64,000 nt of DNA, taken from positions 2,170,001-2,234,000 of the forward strand of contig NZ_CP137573.1 of NCBI RefSeq assembly GCF_033343995.1, written 5' to 3'. Shown here one piece after another: positions 9,133 through 19,528 of this stretch. Within the stretch, counting starts at the first letter, position 1, and each line of letters opens with the position of its first letter. Position numbers and translations under genes: made by a program. Source of the stretch: Streptomyces sp. HUAS YS2 (GTDB taxonomy: Bacteria; Actinomycetota; Actinomycetes; Streptomycetales; Streptomycetaceae). The notes below the pieces were generated by a model that had not been told where the DNA came from, did no database searches, and saw only the letters and a program-made list of their open reading frames with translations.

Positions 9133-10044
9133 TCAGCTGCGTACGCCGTCCGTGAGCCAGGCTGGCAGCTCCTCGGTCTGTTCCAGCCAGGCGGCCGGCG
9201 GCGCGCCGCGGCTCCCCGCGGCGACGACTCCGCCGGCGATGGCGCAGGTCGTGTCGACGTCCCCGCCGACCTGCGCGGTGGTCCAGAAGACCCGCTCGTA
9301 GTCGGTCAGCGCGCGGGCCGCCGACCAGAGCGCGAACGGCACGGTGTCGTGGGCGGTGGTGCGGCGCCCGCTGCCGAGGACCGCGGCGACCGTGCCCGCG
9401 TCGCCGTAGTCGAGCATGTCGCGCGCCCGGCGCAGCCCCGCGCCGACCGCGCTGCGCGGCACGAGTGCGACGACCCCGTCGAGCAGCGCCTCGGGCGTCG
9501 GCGGACCGGCCGGGTCGGCGGCGAGGGCCGCCGCGGCCGCCACCGCCATGGCACCGACCACGGCCTCGCGGTGCTGATGGGTGGTGTACGCGGAGATCTC
9601 GGCCTGGTGCGTGGCCTGCTCCGGGTCGTCGGCGTACCAGGCGCCGAGCGGTGCGATGCGCATGGCGGCGCCGTTGCCCCAGGAGCCCTGGCCGTTGAAC
9701 AGCGCGGCGGCCAGCTCCCGCCAGTCGCCTCCCTCACGGATCAGCCGGAGCATCCGGTTGACCGCGGGCCCGTAGCCGCGGTCGAAGTCGTGGTGGTCGG
9801 CGAAGGAGCGGGCGAGCGCGTCCTGGTCGATGCGGTCGTGCGCCGCGAGCACGGCGAGCACGGAGCAGGCCATCTCGGTGTCGTCGGTCCACTGCCAGGG
9901 ACCGTCCGGCAGCTCGCGTCGCTTCAGGAGGGGATAGTTCGCCGGGACGAAGAACTGGGAGCCCAGGGCGTCTCCCACCGCCAGGCCGCGCAGGCTGGCG
10001 AGGGCGCGTTCGAAGCGCCGGTCGTTAGAGGAATCAGCGGTCAT
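9133..10044 (-). CDS. ADP-ribosylglycohydrolase family protein
   Basis: A 303-residue protein with the family landmarks: GLAVGDALGSQF near residue 20, WTDDTEMACSVL near 53 (Thr-Asp-Asp metal ligands) and DVDTTCAIAGGVVAAG near 262 (second metal cluster). These enzymes use two Mg ions to remove ADP-ribose from arginine or other acceptors on proteins, or act on free ADP-ribosyl compounds. The substrate here is unknown. It follows a histidine phosphatase gene by 12 bp on the same strand, so the two are probably co-transcribed. Confidence 0.92.
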   Translation of the reverse strand: MTADSSNDRRFERALASLRGLAVGDALGSQFFVPANYPLLKRRELPDGPWQWTDDTEMACSVLAVLAAHDRIDQDALARSFADHHDFDRGYGPAVNRMLRLIREGGDWRELAAALFNGQGSWGNGAAMRIAPLGAWYADDPEQATHQAEISAYTTHQHREAVVGAMAVAAAAALAADPAGPPTPEALLDGVVALVPRSAVGAGLRRARDMLDYGDAGTVAAVLGSGRRTTAHDTVPFALWSAARALTDYERVFWTTAQVGGDVDTTCAIAGGVVAAGSRGAPPAAWLEQTEELPAWLTDGVRS

Positions 10045-10056
10045 CGCCCTGCCACT

Positions 10057-10716
10057 CTATCCGGTGCCACCGTACGGTTTCGGGGTGCGCCAGCGTTCGA
10101 AGGGGCGGTCCAGGGTGTAGCGACCGTCCTCTCCCAGGAGCAGGGTGCGGGTCTCCCCGTTGCCCGGGTTGGACAGCGACTCGAACTCGGCGACCGTCCA
10201 GTGGAACCAGCGCATGCAGAACAGCCGCATGGTGAGGCCGTGGGTGACCAGGAGGACGTTCGGCGGATGGTCCGGCGCCTCGAAGCTGCGGTAGAGGCTC
10301 TCCAGGAAGGCGCCCACGCGGTCGTACACGTCGGCACCGGACTCCCCTTGCGCGAACCGGTAGAAGAAGTGTCCGTAGGCGTCGCGGTACGCCTTCTGCA
10401 GGCGCACGTCCTCCCGCTCCTGCCAGTTGCCCCAGTCCTGTTCCCGCAGCCGGGGCTCCTCGCGGACCCGGACGCGCCTCGGGTCCAGCCGGAAGGCCCG
10501 GAAGGTCTCGTGGGTGCGGCGGTACGGCGACACGTACACGCTGACCCGCTCGTCGCCGAACAGCTCGCGCAGCCGGTCTCCGGTCTCCTCGGCCTGGCGG
10601 CGGCCGTTCGCGGTGAGCGCGAGGGCATGGTCGGGCTCGCGCTCGTACACCGTGTCATCGACGTTCCCCTCCGACTCTCCGTGCCGTACGAGGACGATGC
10701 GCCGCGGTCGTGCCAT
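10057..10716 (-). CDS. histidine phosphatase (phosphoglycerate mutase-like) family protein
   Basis: A 219-residue cytoplasmic protein. The phosphate-accepting histidine sits in IVLVRHGESEGNVDD near residue 8, and the second catalytic histidine in VLLVTHGLTMRLF near 155. The length fits the histidine phosphatase superfamily, whose members range from phosphoglycerate mutase to broad-specificity phosphatases. The sequence alone does not distinguish these; a phosphatase acting on small molecules is more likely. Probably the first gene of a two-gene unit with the ADP-ribosylglycohydrolase gene. Confidence 0.92.
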   Translation of the reverse strand: MARPRRIVLVRHGESEGNVDDTVYEREPDHALALTANGRRQAEETGDRLRELFGDERVSVYVSPYRRTHETFRAFRLDPRRVRVREEPRLREQDWGNWQEREDVRLQKAYRDAYGHFFYRFAQGESGADVYDRVGAFLESLYRSFEAPDHPPNVLLVTHGLTMRLFCMRWFHWTVAEFESLSNPGNGETRTLLLGEDGRYTLDRPFERWRTPKPYGGTG

Positions 10717-10749
10717 GACTCGACCCTAGTTCGACCGCCGCGGCCGGGC

Positions 10750-12360
<1,611 letters not shown>

Positions 12361-12426
12361 GGGCGCCTCCAGGAGTCGAGTCGGGTCGTGACGGGTCGAA
12401 ATCACATGAACGAGCGGGGGAGCAAA

Positions 12427-12442
12427 TGCAACCGGAGTCGCA
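12427..12442. promoter_or_regulatory. putative TetR operator, copy 1
   Basis: TGCAACCGGAGTCGCA is an imperfect palindrome (TGCNAC-N4-GTNGCA) between the divergent ABC-F and TetR genes. The same pattern recurs at 12475-12490. Confidence 0.65.
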
Positions 12443-12449
12443 TTACCGT

Positions 12450-12464
12450 GAGTGTGGCACACTC
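12450..12464. promoter_or_regulatory. perfect inverted repeat between ABC-F and TetR genes
   Basis: GAGTGTGGCACACTC is a 7-bp inverted repeat around one base, placed midway between the two putative operators. It may be another protein site; it differs in sequence from the flanking copies. Confidence 0.4.
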
Positions 12465-12474
12465 GATCCATTAA

Positions 12475-12490
12475 CGCAACAGGAGTAGCA
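12475..12490. promoter_or_regulatory. putative TetR operator, copy 2
   Basis: CGCAACAGGAGTAGCA shares GCAACNGGAGTNGCA with copy 1, 48 bp away. It overlaps the AGGAG ribosome binding site of the TetR gene, so bound repressor would also block its own transcription. Confidence 0.6.
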
Positions 12491-12491
12491 A

Positions 12492-13136
12492 TTGAACGAG
12501 TCTCCCGCTCCGTCCGAGCCGACCACGCCTCCCGCGCCCGGCAGCCGGCGCCCCGGCGGCCGGACCGCCCGCACCCGCGCCGCCGTCCGCGACGCCGTCC
12601 TGTCCGGCCTGGCCGAACACGGCTACCCGGGGCTGACGGTCGAGTACGTGGCGGAGCACTCCGGCGTCCACAAGACGACCCTCTACCGCCGCTGGGGCAC
12701 CCTCGAAGGGCTGGTCGCCGACGCCCTGGACCTGGCGGGCGAGGACACCTGGACGCCGCCGGACACCGGCAGCCTGGCCGGTGATCTGCGTGCGCTGGCG
12801 CGCGAGGTGAGCGAGTCGTTCGCCGATCCGGCCGCCGCTGCCGCGCCCACGGCTTTCGTCGGCGCCGCGTTCCAGTCACCGCGCGCCGCGGAGGCCCTGC
12901 GGGCGTTCTACGCGGAGCGCTTCCGGCGCTGTGAGCCGGTCGTCGAGCGGGCCGTGGAGCGCGGCGAGGCCCCGCCCGGCACCGACGCGGGAGCCGTCGT
13001 ACGGGCCGCCTCCGCGCCGCTCTTCCTGCGTCTGTTCGTCACCCGCGAGCCGGTCGACACCGCGCTCGCGGACCAGTCCGCCGCCGCGGCCCTCGCGGCG
13101 GTCGAGGCGGGAGCGTTCACCACCTCGAACGGGTGA
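12492..13136 (+). CDS. TetR-family transcriptional regulator
   Basis: A 214-residue protein from a TTG start with AGGAG 6 nt upstream. The helix-turn-helix reads LTVEYVAEHSGVHKTTLYRRW, near residues 47-67, with an Arg-rich segment before it. The C-terminal domain is Ala-rich and resembles the ligand domain of TetR proteins of the type that follow LYRRWG with an L(V/A)ADAL segment. It faces the ABC-F gene across a 131-bp gap with repeated sites, and most likely represses it until a ligand, perhaps an antibiotic, binds. It ends convergent with the DUF4937-like gene. Confidence 0.9.
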   Translation: MNESPAPSEPTTPPAPGSRRPGGRTARTRAAVRDAVLSGLAEHGYPGLTVEYVAEHSGVHKTTLYRRWGTLEGLVADALDLAGEDTWTPPDTGSLAGDLRALAREVSESFADPAAAAAPTAFVGAAFQSPRAAEALRAFYAERFRRCEPVVERAVERGEAPPGTDAGAVVRAASAPLFLRLFVTREPVDTALADQSAAAALAAVEAGAFTTSNG

Positions 13137-13243
13137 AGCCAAGACCCGCAGACCGGTGGACGGCTCGGTCGGTGAAGCGGTGACGCCGGGCGAGGGGCCT
13201 TACCGGCAGACCGATGACCCGGTGGCCCCAGACCGGTGAACGG

Positions 13244-13849
13244 TCAAACCGCCCAAGCCGGTTCGAGCTGGACCACGTCCCCAGCCATCGCCGCCACGTC
13301 GGCCTCGGTCTGCGCGCGCAGGCCGAGCCGTTCCACCCGCTCCGTGCGGTACTTCCCGTGCTCCGCCGCCGAGTGCCACAGCGACAGCACCAGGAACTCG
13401 TGCCCCGGAGCCTCCCCGAACACCCCGCGCAGCATCCCCGGCGACCCGGCCATGGCCGGGTTCCACACCTTCTCCTGCATCAGCGCGAAGTGCTCGACCC
13501 GCTCCGCGTGGACACGGCAGTGCGCGACCCGGGCCACGTCCGCGTCCGCGAAGCGCGGCTCGAACCCCGTCTTCACGTCGAAGCGGTAGTCGAAGAGTTT
13601 GACCTGCGCGTCCTTGAACGTCCCGGCCTGCGAGGCCGCGAGCCGGTCGTGCGCCCGCGCCATGAACGAGTCGTAGAACGCGCGGCTCTCCCAGAACGCG
13701 AAGACATGGGCGACGTCGGGCCGTCGGCGGCTCCACCCCCCGCCCTGCCCCCGGAAGCCCGGCTCACCCAGCAGCCCCGCCCACTTCCGCTGCCCCCGCT
13801 CGAACCCCCGACGGTCGACGACGGTGCAGCGAATCCACTTGACCAGCAC
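13244..13849 (-). CDS. DUF4937 / YdbC-like domain protein
   Basis: A 201-residue soluble protein. It starts MLVKWIRCTVVDR, and contains DVAHVFAFWESRAFYDSFM and HEFLVLSLWHSAAEHGKYR, two similar ferredoxin-like halves typical of dimeric alpha/beta barrel (antibiotic monooxygenase-like) proteins. The N-terminus fits the DUF4937 family; no enzymatic activity is established for it that I know of. It is divergent from the DUF1152-like gene with a 93-bp gap. Confidence 0.8.
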   Translation of the reverse strand: MLVKWIRCTVVDRRGFERGQRKWAGLLGEPGFRGQGGGWSRRRPDVAHVFAFWESRAFYDSFMARAHDRLAASQAGTFKDAQVKLFDYRFDVKTGFEPRFADADVARVAHCRVHAERVEHFALMQEKVWNPAMAGSPGMLRGVFGEAPGHEFLVLSLWHSAAEHGKYRTERVERLGLRAQTEADVAAMAGDVVQLEPAWAV

Positions 13850-13942
13850 CGCGCCATCGTACGGCCGTGAACGACACCCCGTCAGAGGTCTGCGGACCGA
13901 TCACCCGAAAACACGGTGAGGTGTCCGCCGGAAGTTCGCACA

Positions 13943-14923
13943 ATGATCCGTATGACGGCACTGCACGCCAATCCCCTCTTCTCCCGCCTCGAATCGGCCC
14001 GCCGCGTCCTCGTGACCGGCGCGGGCGGCGGTTTCGACATCTACGCCGGGCTGCCGATCGCGCTGTCCCTGCTGCACCAGGGCAAGGAAGTCCGGCTCGC
14101 CAACCTCACCTTCAGCGCGATCGAGGGGCTGCCGCTCGACTCCTGGCTCGTGCCGGACGTCGCCGTCGTCACTCCGGAGTCCTCGCCCCACCAGACGTAC
14201 TTCCCCGAGCGTACCCTCGCGCAATGGCTGAAAATGCACGGCTATCCCAGCACCGTCCACGCCTTGGCGCGCGTCGGCGTGCAGCCGCTGCGGGCCGCCT
14301 ACCGGGCGCTGATCGAGCACCACGAGATCGACGCCGTCATCCTGGTCGACGGCGGTACGGACATCCTCATGCGGGGCGACGAGTCGGGCCTCGGCACCCC
14401 GGAGGAGGACCTGACCAGCGTGGCCGCCCTGGCCGGCATCGACGACCTCCCCGGCCTCACCGAGCGGCTCGTCGTCTCGATCGGCTTCGGTGTCGACGCG
14501 TACCACGGCGTCAGCCACGGGCTGGTCCTGGAGAACATCGCGGCGCTGGACCGGGACGGGGCTTACCTCGGAGCGTTCTCGGTGCCCCGCGCCTCCAAGG
14601 AGGGGGCGCTGTTCCTGGACGCCGTCGCGCACGCGCAGCACCGGACGCCCGACCGTCCCAGCATCGTGAATGGCTCGATCGCGGCGGCGGTACAAGGCTC
14701 CTTCGGAGACGTGCAGTTCACGGAGCGCACGCGCGGCAGCGAGCTGTTCATCAACCCTCTGATGTCGCTCTGCTTCGCCTTCGAACTGAAGGGACTGGCC
14801 GCCCGCTGCCTCTATCTCGACCGTATTGAGCACACGCACCTCATTCGCCAGGTGAGCAGCGCCATCGAGGAGTTCCGGGACGAGGTCGTCCGGCAGCGGC
14901 CGCCGCGCGGCTACCCGCACTGA
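13943..14923 (+). CDS. DUF1152-family protein
   Basis: About 326 residues, cytoplasmic. It opens with a Rossmann-like ARRVLVTGAGGGFDIYAGLP near residue 18, and has VILVDGGTDILMRGDE near 130, the conserved Asp-rich signature of DUF1152 proteins. The function of the family is not known; the glycine-rich loop suggests nucleotide binding. ATG at 13943 has GGAAG about 9 nt upstream; an ATG 9 nt later and a GTG at 13916 are alternatives. The TerD-like gene follows 93 bp downstream on the same strand. Confidence 0.87.
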   Translation: MIRMTALHANPLFSRLESARRVLVTGAGGGFDIYAGLPIALSLLHQGKEVRLANLTFSAIEGLPLDSWLVPDVAVVTPESSPHQTYFPERTLAQWLKMHGYPSTVHALARVGVQPLRAAYRALIEHHEIDAVILVDGGTDILMRGDESGLGTPEEDLTSVAALAGIDDLPGLTERLVVSIGFGVDAYHGVSHGLVLENIAALDRDGAYLGAFSVPRASKEGALFLDAVAHAQHRTPDRPSIVNGSIAAAVQGSFGDVQFTERTRGSELFINPLMSLCFAFELKGLAARCLYLDRIEHTHLIRQVSSAIEEFRDEVVRQRPPRGYPH

Positions 14924-15016
14924 GCCGGCGTGACACCATGAGCAACCTGCCCGCGACCACGGGTGGTTGACCGGCGGGCAGGCCGGATGTGCGAGCGACG
15001 AGAGAGGGGATTCACG

Positions 15017-15547
15017 GTGGGCGGTCTCAACAAGGGGGTCGGCAAGGTCGAGGTGACGCTCAAGTGGGACCCGAGCCCGATCGGAGCGCCGGCGCACGAT
15101 CTCGACATCATCGCGGGGGTGTACGGCTCGGAGGACCCGTTCGGGGCGCCGGCCTTCCTGGTGCACTTCGGCAGCCGCTCCCCCGACGGGACGATCACGC
15201 TCCACCGGGACAGCCGTACGGGGCAGGGCTTCGGGTACGACGAGGCGATGACCGTGGAGCTGGACCGGATCGCCGCCACGTACGGGCGCGTCGTGGTGGG
15301 CGTGGCCATACAGCAGGGCGGCGGCCGGCGGACCTTCGGCGACGTCGCCAACACGGGGGTCCTGGTGCGTGAGGGTCATCGCGACCTGCTGACGGACGAC
15401 TTCGCCGACCTGGCGGAGGCGACGGCGGCGACGGTCGTGGAGTTCACCCGGGACGGTGCGGACGGCTGGGAGTACCGCCAGATCACCCGCGGCTTCGACG
15501 CCGACCCGCAGGAATTCGCGGCGGTGATGGGCGCCCAGCAGGTTTAG
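15017..15547 (+). CDS. TerD-family stress protein
   Basis: A 176-residue protein with the TerD beta-sandwich features: VEVTLKWDPSP near residue 9, HDLDIIAGVYG near 24 (Asp ligands of the calcium site), then DRIAATYGRVVVGVAIQQ. TerD proteins bind calcium and are linked to tellurite resistance and stress or differentiation in Streptomyces. Compared with classic TerD (about 190 residues) it lacks the GDNLTG sequence, so it belongs to a divergent branch. The GTG start has AGAGGGGA upstream; the frame from 14963 has no such site. Confidence 0.88.
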   Translation: MGGLNKGVGKVEVTLKWDPSPIGAPAHDLDIIAGVYGSEDPFGAPAFLVHFGSRSPDGTITLHRDSRTGQGFGYDEAMTVELDRIAATYGRVVVGVAIQQGGGRRTFGDVANTGVLVREGHRDLLTDDFADLAEATAATVVEFTRDGADGWEYRQITRGFDADPQEFAAVMGAQQV

Positions 15548-15576
15548 CCCTGCGGCGGGCGCACAGGGGCGGCCCA

Positions 15577-15631
15577 GCGCATACGGAACGGGGGACCCGT
15601 GCGGCGCACGGGTCCCCCGTTCCGTATGCGC
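15577..15631. terminator. very long perfect hairpin (26-bp stem, 3-nt loop)
   Basis: Arms 15577-15602 and 15606-15631 are perfectly complementary over 26 bp, with loop GGC. It lies between the convergent TerD-like and nrdJ genes and is likely a bidirectional terminator without a U-tract. Confidence 0.85.
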
Positions 15632-15739
15632 CACCCCGCTCCCGGCCCGTCGTCGCGGAGGCCCGCGGCTCGAGTTCCGGTGCCATGCCGTCCGCGAGCC
15701 AACAAGCCCTCGACATCGCGGCGACGGCCCGAGACGCCG

Positions 15740-15771
15740 GAGAGGGTGCCGACCATGGTCGGCACCCTCTC
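15740..15771. terminator. perfect 32-bp palindrome
   Basis: A 32-bp exact palindrome centred on an AT (arms 15740-15754 and 15757-15771) in the same convergent gap, 73 bp after the first hairpin and 72 bp from the end of nrdJ. It is probably the nrdJ terminator; a protein-binding role cannot be excluded. Confidence 0.7.
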
Positions 15772-15843
15772 TCATGCGTGCTCCGCGCCTCAGCGGCAGA
15801 TGCTCAGCCGCTCACCGTCGCATCGGACGCGGTCCGCGCGGGC

Positions 15844-18732
15844 TCAGCTGCAGCCGCTGGTCGAGCCGCAGCCCTCGCAGATGTAGCAGGAGCCGGCGCG
15901 CTGCATCTTGGTGCCGCAGGAGAAGCAGAGCGGGGCGTCCGCGCTGATGCCCAGCTGCATCTCGACGAGCTCGGCCGAGGTGTGCGCCTGCTTCGGGGCC
16001 GGGACCTCGATCTTGGCGATCGGGGCGGCGACGGCCTTCAGCTCCTGGGCGCGCGGGGCCGACTGGGCCAGGCCCTCGACGTCGACCTCGTCCTCGGTGG
16101 GCTCGTAGGAGCCCGTCTCCAGGTGGCGCTGACGCTCCTCGGCGGAGTGGATGCCGAGCGCCGAGCGGGTCTCGAAGGGCAGGAAGTCCAGCGCCAGGCG
16201 GCGGAAGATGTAGTCGACGATCGACTGCGCCATCCGCACGTCCGGGTCGTCCGTCATGCCGGCCGGCTCGAAGCGCATGTTGGTGAACTTCGAGACGTAC
16301 GTTTCGAGCGGGACGCCGTACTGAAGGCCGACCGAGACGGCGATCGAGAAGGCGTCCATCATGCCCGCGAGCGTCGAACCCTGCTTGGACATCTTGAGGA
16401 AGACCTCGCCGAGACCGTCGTCCGGGTAGGAGTTCGCGGTCATGTAGCCCTCGGCGCCGCCGACCGTGAAGGAGGTGGTGATCCCCGGGCGGCCCTTCGG
16501 CAGGCGCTTGCGGACCGGGCGGTACTCGACGACCTTCTCGACGGCCTCGCGGATCGTCGCCTCGGACTTCGCGGTGACCTCGGCCTTCTCCTCCTCCTTC
16601 TTCTTGGCGGAGAGCGGCTGGCCGACCTTGCAGTTGTCGCGGTAGATCGCGAGCGCCTTGACGCCCATCTTCCACGCCTCGAAGTAGACCTCCTCGACGT
16701 CCTCGACGGTCGCCGTCTCCGGCAGGTTGACCGTCTTGGAGAGGGCGCCGGAGATCCACGGCTGGATGGCGGCCATCATGCGGACGTGGCCCATCGCGGA
16801 GATGGAACGCTCGCCCATGGCGCAGTCGAAGACCTCGTAGTGCTCGGTCTTCAGACCGGGGGCGTCGATCACATTGCCGTGCTCGGCGATGTGGGCGACG
16901 ATCGCCTCGATCTGCTCCTCCTGGTAACCCAGGCGGCGCAGGGCCTGCGGGACGGTGCCGTTGACGATCTGCATCGAGCCGCCGCCGACCAGCTTCTTGA
17001 ACTTGACCAGGGCGAGGTCGGGCTCGAGGCCGGTGGTGTCGCAGGACATCGCGAGACCGATGGTGCCGGTCGGGGCGATGACGGACGCCTGGGCGTTGCG
17101 GAAGCCGTTCTTGGCGCCGAGGCGGATCACGTCCTGCCAGGCCTCCGTGGCGGCGGCCCAGATCGGCGAGTCCAGGTCGTCCATGCGGACGGCCGTCTCG
17201 TTGGCGTCGGCGTGCTGCTTCATGACGCGCTGGTGCGGCTGAGCGTTCTTCGCGTAGCCGTCGTACGCGCCGACGACCGCGGCGAGCTCGGCGGAGCGCC
17301 GGTACGAGGTGCCGGTCATCAGCGAGGTGATGGCGCCGGCCAGGGCGCGGCCGCCGTCGGAGTCGTACGCGTGGCCGGTCGCCATCAGCAGGGCGCCGAG
17401 GTTGGCGTAGCCGATGCCGAGCTGGCGGAAGGCGCGGGTGTTCTCGCCGATCTTCTGGGTCGGGAAGTCGGCGAAGCAGATGGAGATGTCCATCGCGGTG
17501 ATGACGAGCTCGACGACCTTGGCGAAGCGCTCGACGTCGAAGGACTGGTTGCCCTTGCCGTCGTCCTTGAGGAACTTCATCAGGTTCAGCGAGGCGAGGT
17601 TGCAGGACGTGTTGTCCAGGTGCATGTACTCGCTGCACGGGTTCGAGCCGTTGATCCGGCCGGACTCGGGGCAGGTGTGCCAGTGGTTGATCGTGTCGTC
17701 GTACTGGATGCCCGGGTCGGCGCAGGCCCACGCGGCCTCGGCCATCTTGCGGAACAGCGACTTGGCGTCGACCTGCTCGATGACCTCGCCGGTCATGCGG
17801 GCGCGCAGACCGAACTTCCCGCCGGTCTCGACGGCCTTCATGAACTCGTCGTTCACGCGGACGGAGTTGTTGGCGTTCTGGTACTGGACGGACGTGATGT
17901 CGTCGCCGCCCAGGTCCATGTCGAAGCCCGCGTCACGGAGGGCGCGGATCTTCTCCTCCTCCTTGACCTTGGTCTCGATGAAGTCCTCGATGTCCGGGTG
18001 GTCGACGTCGAGGATGACCATCTTGGCCGCGCGGCGGGTGGCGCCGCCCGACTTGATCGTTCCTGCGGACGCGTCGGCGCCGCGCATGAAGGAGACCGGG
18101 CCGGAGGCGTTGCCGCCGGAGGAGAGCAGCTCCTTGGAGGAGCGGATGCGGGAGAGGTTCAGGCCGGCGCCGGAGCCGCCCTTGAAGATCATGCCCTCTT
18201 CCTTGTACCAGTCGAGGATCGACTCCATGGAGTCGTCGACGGACAGGATGAAGCAGGCGGAGACCTGCTGCGGCTGGGGCGTGCCGACGTTGAACCACAC
18301 CGGGGAGTTGAAGCTGAAGATCTGGTGCAGGAGGGCGTAGGCCAGCTCGTGCTCGAAGATCTCGGCGTCGGCGGGCGAGGCGAAGTAGCCGTACTCCTCG
18401 CCGGCCTTGGTGTAGGTCTTAACGATCCGGTCGATGAGCTGCTTGAGACCGGTCTCGCGCTGCGGGGTGCCGACGGCCCCGCGGAAGTACTTGCTGGTGA
18501 CGATGTTGACCGCGTTCACCGACCAGAAGTCGGGGAACTCGACGCCACGCTGCTCGAAGTTGACCGAGCCGTCGCGCCAGTTGGTCATGACGACGTCACG
18601 ACGCTCCCAGACCACCTCTTCGTACGGATGCACGCCGGGGGTGGTGTGGATGCGCTCGATACGCAGGCCCTTGCTCGCCTTGGTTCCCTTGGCGCGGGAA
18701 CCACGTGCCGGACCGCTCGCCGTCTCTGTCAT
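15844..18732 (-). CDS. nrdJ: class II (coenzyme B12-dependent) ribonucleoside-diphosphate reductase
   Basis: A 962-residue enzyme, the usual length for actinobacterial NrdJ. It reduces ribonucleotides to deoxyribonucleotides using adenosylcobalamin, independent of oxygen. Landmarks: NGSNPCSEYMHLDNTSCN near residue 362, with one of the active-site cysteines, the FNSPVWFNVG substrate region near 139, and a C-terminal Cys-rich tail (CFSCGTKM, CYICEGCGS) that reduces the active site and may bind zinc. ATG is chosen with GGGAGG 4 nt upstream; the frame extends 102 nt further as a shadow. It follows nrdR by 175 bp on the same strand, the nrdRJ order known in Streptomyces. No cobalamin riboswitch is visible before it. 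Confidence 0.97.
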   Translation of the reverse strand: MTETASGPARGSRAKGTKASKGLRIERIHTTPGVHPYEEVVWERRDVVMTNWRDGSVNFEQRGVEFPDFWSVNAVNIVTSKYFRGAVGTPQRETGLKQLIDRIVKTYTKAGEEYGYFASPADAEIFEHELAYALLHQIFSFNSPVWFNVGTPQPQQVSACFILSVDDSMESILDWYKEEGMIFKGGSGAGLNLSRIRSSKELLSSGGNASGPVSFMRGADASAGTIKSGGATRRAAKMVILDVDHPDIEDFIETKVKEEEKIRALRDAGFDMDLGGDDITSVQYQNANNSVRVNDEFMKAVETGGKFGLRARMTGEVIEQVDAKSLFRKMAEAAWACADPGIQYDDTINHWHTCPESGRINGSNPCSEYMHLDNTSCNLASLNLMKFLKDDGKGNQSFDVERFAKVVELVITAMDISICFADFPTQKIGENTRAFRQLGIGYANLGALLMATGHAYDSDGGRALAGAITSLMTGTSYRRSAELAAVVGAYDGYAKNAQPHQRVMKQHADANETAVRMDDLDSPIWAAATEAWQDVIRLGAKNGFRNAQASVIAPTGTIGLAMSCDTTGLEPDLALVKFKKLVGGGSMQIVNGTVPQALRRLGYQEEQIEAIVAHIAEHGNVIDAPGLKTEHYEVFDCAMGERSISAMGHVRMMAAIQPWISGALSKTVNLPETATVEDVEEVYFEAWKMGVKALAIYRDNCKVGQPLSAKKKEEEKAEVTAKSEATIREAVEKVVEYRPVRKRLPKGRPGITTSFTVGGAEGYMTANSYPDDGLGEVFLKMSKQGSTLAGMMDAFSIAVSVGLQYGVPLETYVSKFTNMRFEPAGMTDDPDVRMAQSIVDYIFRRLALDFLPFETRSALGIHSAEERQRHLETGSYEPTEDEVDVEGLAQSAPRAQELKAVAAPIAKIEVPAPKQAHTSAELVEMQLGISADAPLCFSCGTKMQRAGSCYICEGCGSTSGCS

Positions 18733-18759
18733 GCCGCCTCCCATATACGGGCAAAACAC

Positions 18760-18824
18760 CTCGTGGCGCCCAGATAATCCCAAGGCACCATCTTCTGTAC
18801 TGCTGTCTGTACTGCTGCCACGAG
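18760..18824. other. repeats and inverted repeat in the nrdR-nrdJ spacer
   Basis: CTCGTGGC (18760-18767) and GCCACGAG (18817-18824) are inverted repeats that enclose two tandem copies of a 12-bp unit, TGTACTGCTGTC-like (18796-18818). The segment could fold in the nrdRJ message upstream of nrdJ. No function is known. Confidence 0.6.
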
Positions 18825-18907
18825 CGCCGCACACGGCACCCGGGGCACGTATTTGTCGGCCGCTCCCGCGACCGGTCGCCGGGCCTTCGCGGGCCCGGCC
18901 TCGCCGC

Positions 18908-19417
18908 TCAGTCGGCGGCGACGGCGGGAACGGGGACCTCGGGGGTCGCTCCGGTCCCGCATTCCTCAGCGGGAGGCCGCTCGCGGAGCTCCGCGATGGC
19001 GGCCTCGAAGTCCTCCAGGCTGTCGAAAGCCTTGTACACCGATGCGAAGCGCAGGTACGCGACGAGGTCGAGTTCCTGCAGGGGGCCGAGAATGGCCAGC
19101 CCGACGTCGTGGGTGGTCAGCTCGGCGCTGCCGGTGGCGCGCACCGCCTCCTCGACCCGCTGGCCGAGCTGGGCGAGGGCGTCCTCGGTGACGGGTCGCC
19201 CCTGGCACGCCTTGCGCACGCCGGAGATGACCTTGGTACGGCTGAAGGGCTCGGTGACACCCGCCCGCTTGATCACCATGAGTGACGCGGTCTCCACCGT
19301 GGTGAAGCGGCGGGAGCAGTCGGGGCACTGGCGCCGGCGTCGGATCGACGTCCCGTCGTCGGTGGTGCGACTGTCGACGACGCGGCTGTCAGGGTGCCTG
19401 CAGAAGGGGCAATGCAT
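18908..19417 (-). CDS. nrdR: transcriptional repressor NrdR
   Basis: A 169-residue repressor of ribonucleotide reductase genes. The N-terminal zinc ribbon has cysteines at 3, 6, 31 and 34 with the RRRRQCPDC basic stretch that contacts DNA. An ATP-cone follows ([20 protein letters not shown], near residues 48-67), which binds ATP/dATP and reports nucleotide levels. The C-terminal 20 residues are an unconserved Ala/Pro tail. It lies upstream of nrdJ in one unit; its own promoter region carries two NrdR-like boxes, so autoregulation is expected. Confidence 0.97.
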   Translation of the reverse strand: MHCPFCRHPDSRVVDSRTTDDGTSIRRRRQCPDCSRRFTTVETASLMVIKRAGVTEPFSRTKVISGVRKACQGRPVTEDALAQLGQRVEEAVRATGSAELTTHDVGLAILGPLQELDLVAYLRFASVYKAFDSLEDFEAAIAELRERPPAEECGTGATPEVPVPAVAAD

Positions 19418-19528
19418 GGCTCCGACCCTCCCTCACGGCACGACTGAATAGCCTCGCCAGGCCCGGTCAAGGCCCCTCGAAGCAGCCACCAGCATAGGCG
19501 ATGCGCGACCCCCCGGTTGACCGGGGAA

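Noticed and set aside
15685..18777. A 1030-residue plus-strand frame opposite nrdJ
   Set aside because: It is the antisense shadow of nrdJ, of low complexity (Arg/Asp/Val-rich), with no ribosome binding site.
18733..18907. Cobalamin riboswitch before nrdJ
   Set aside because: No B12-box-like core was found; the region has only short repeats, and Streptomyces place this riboswitch before the other reductase operon.
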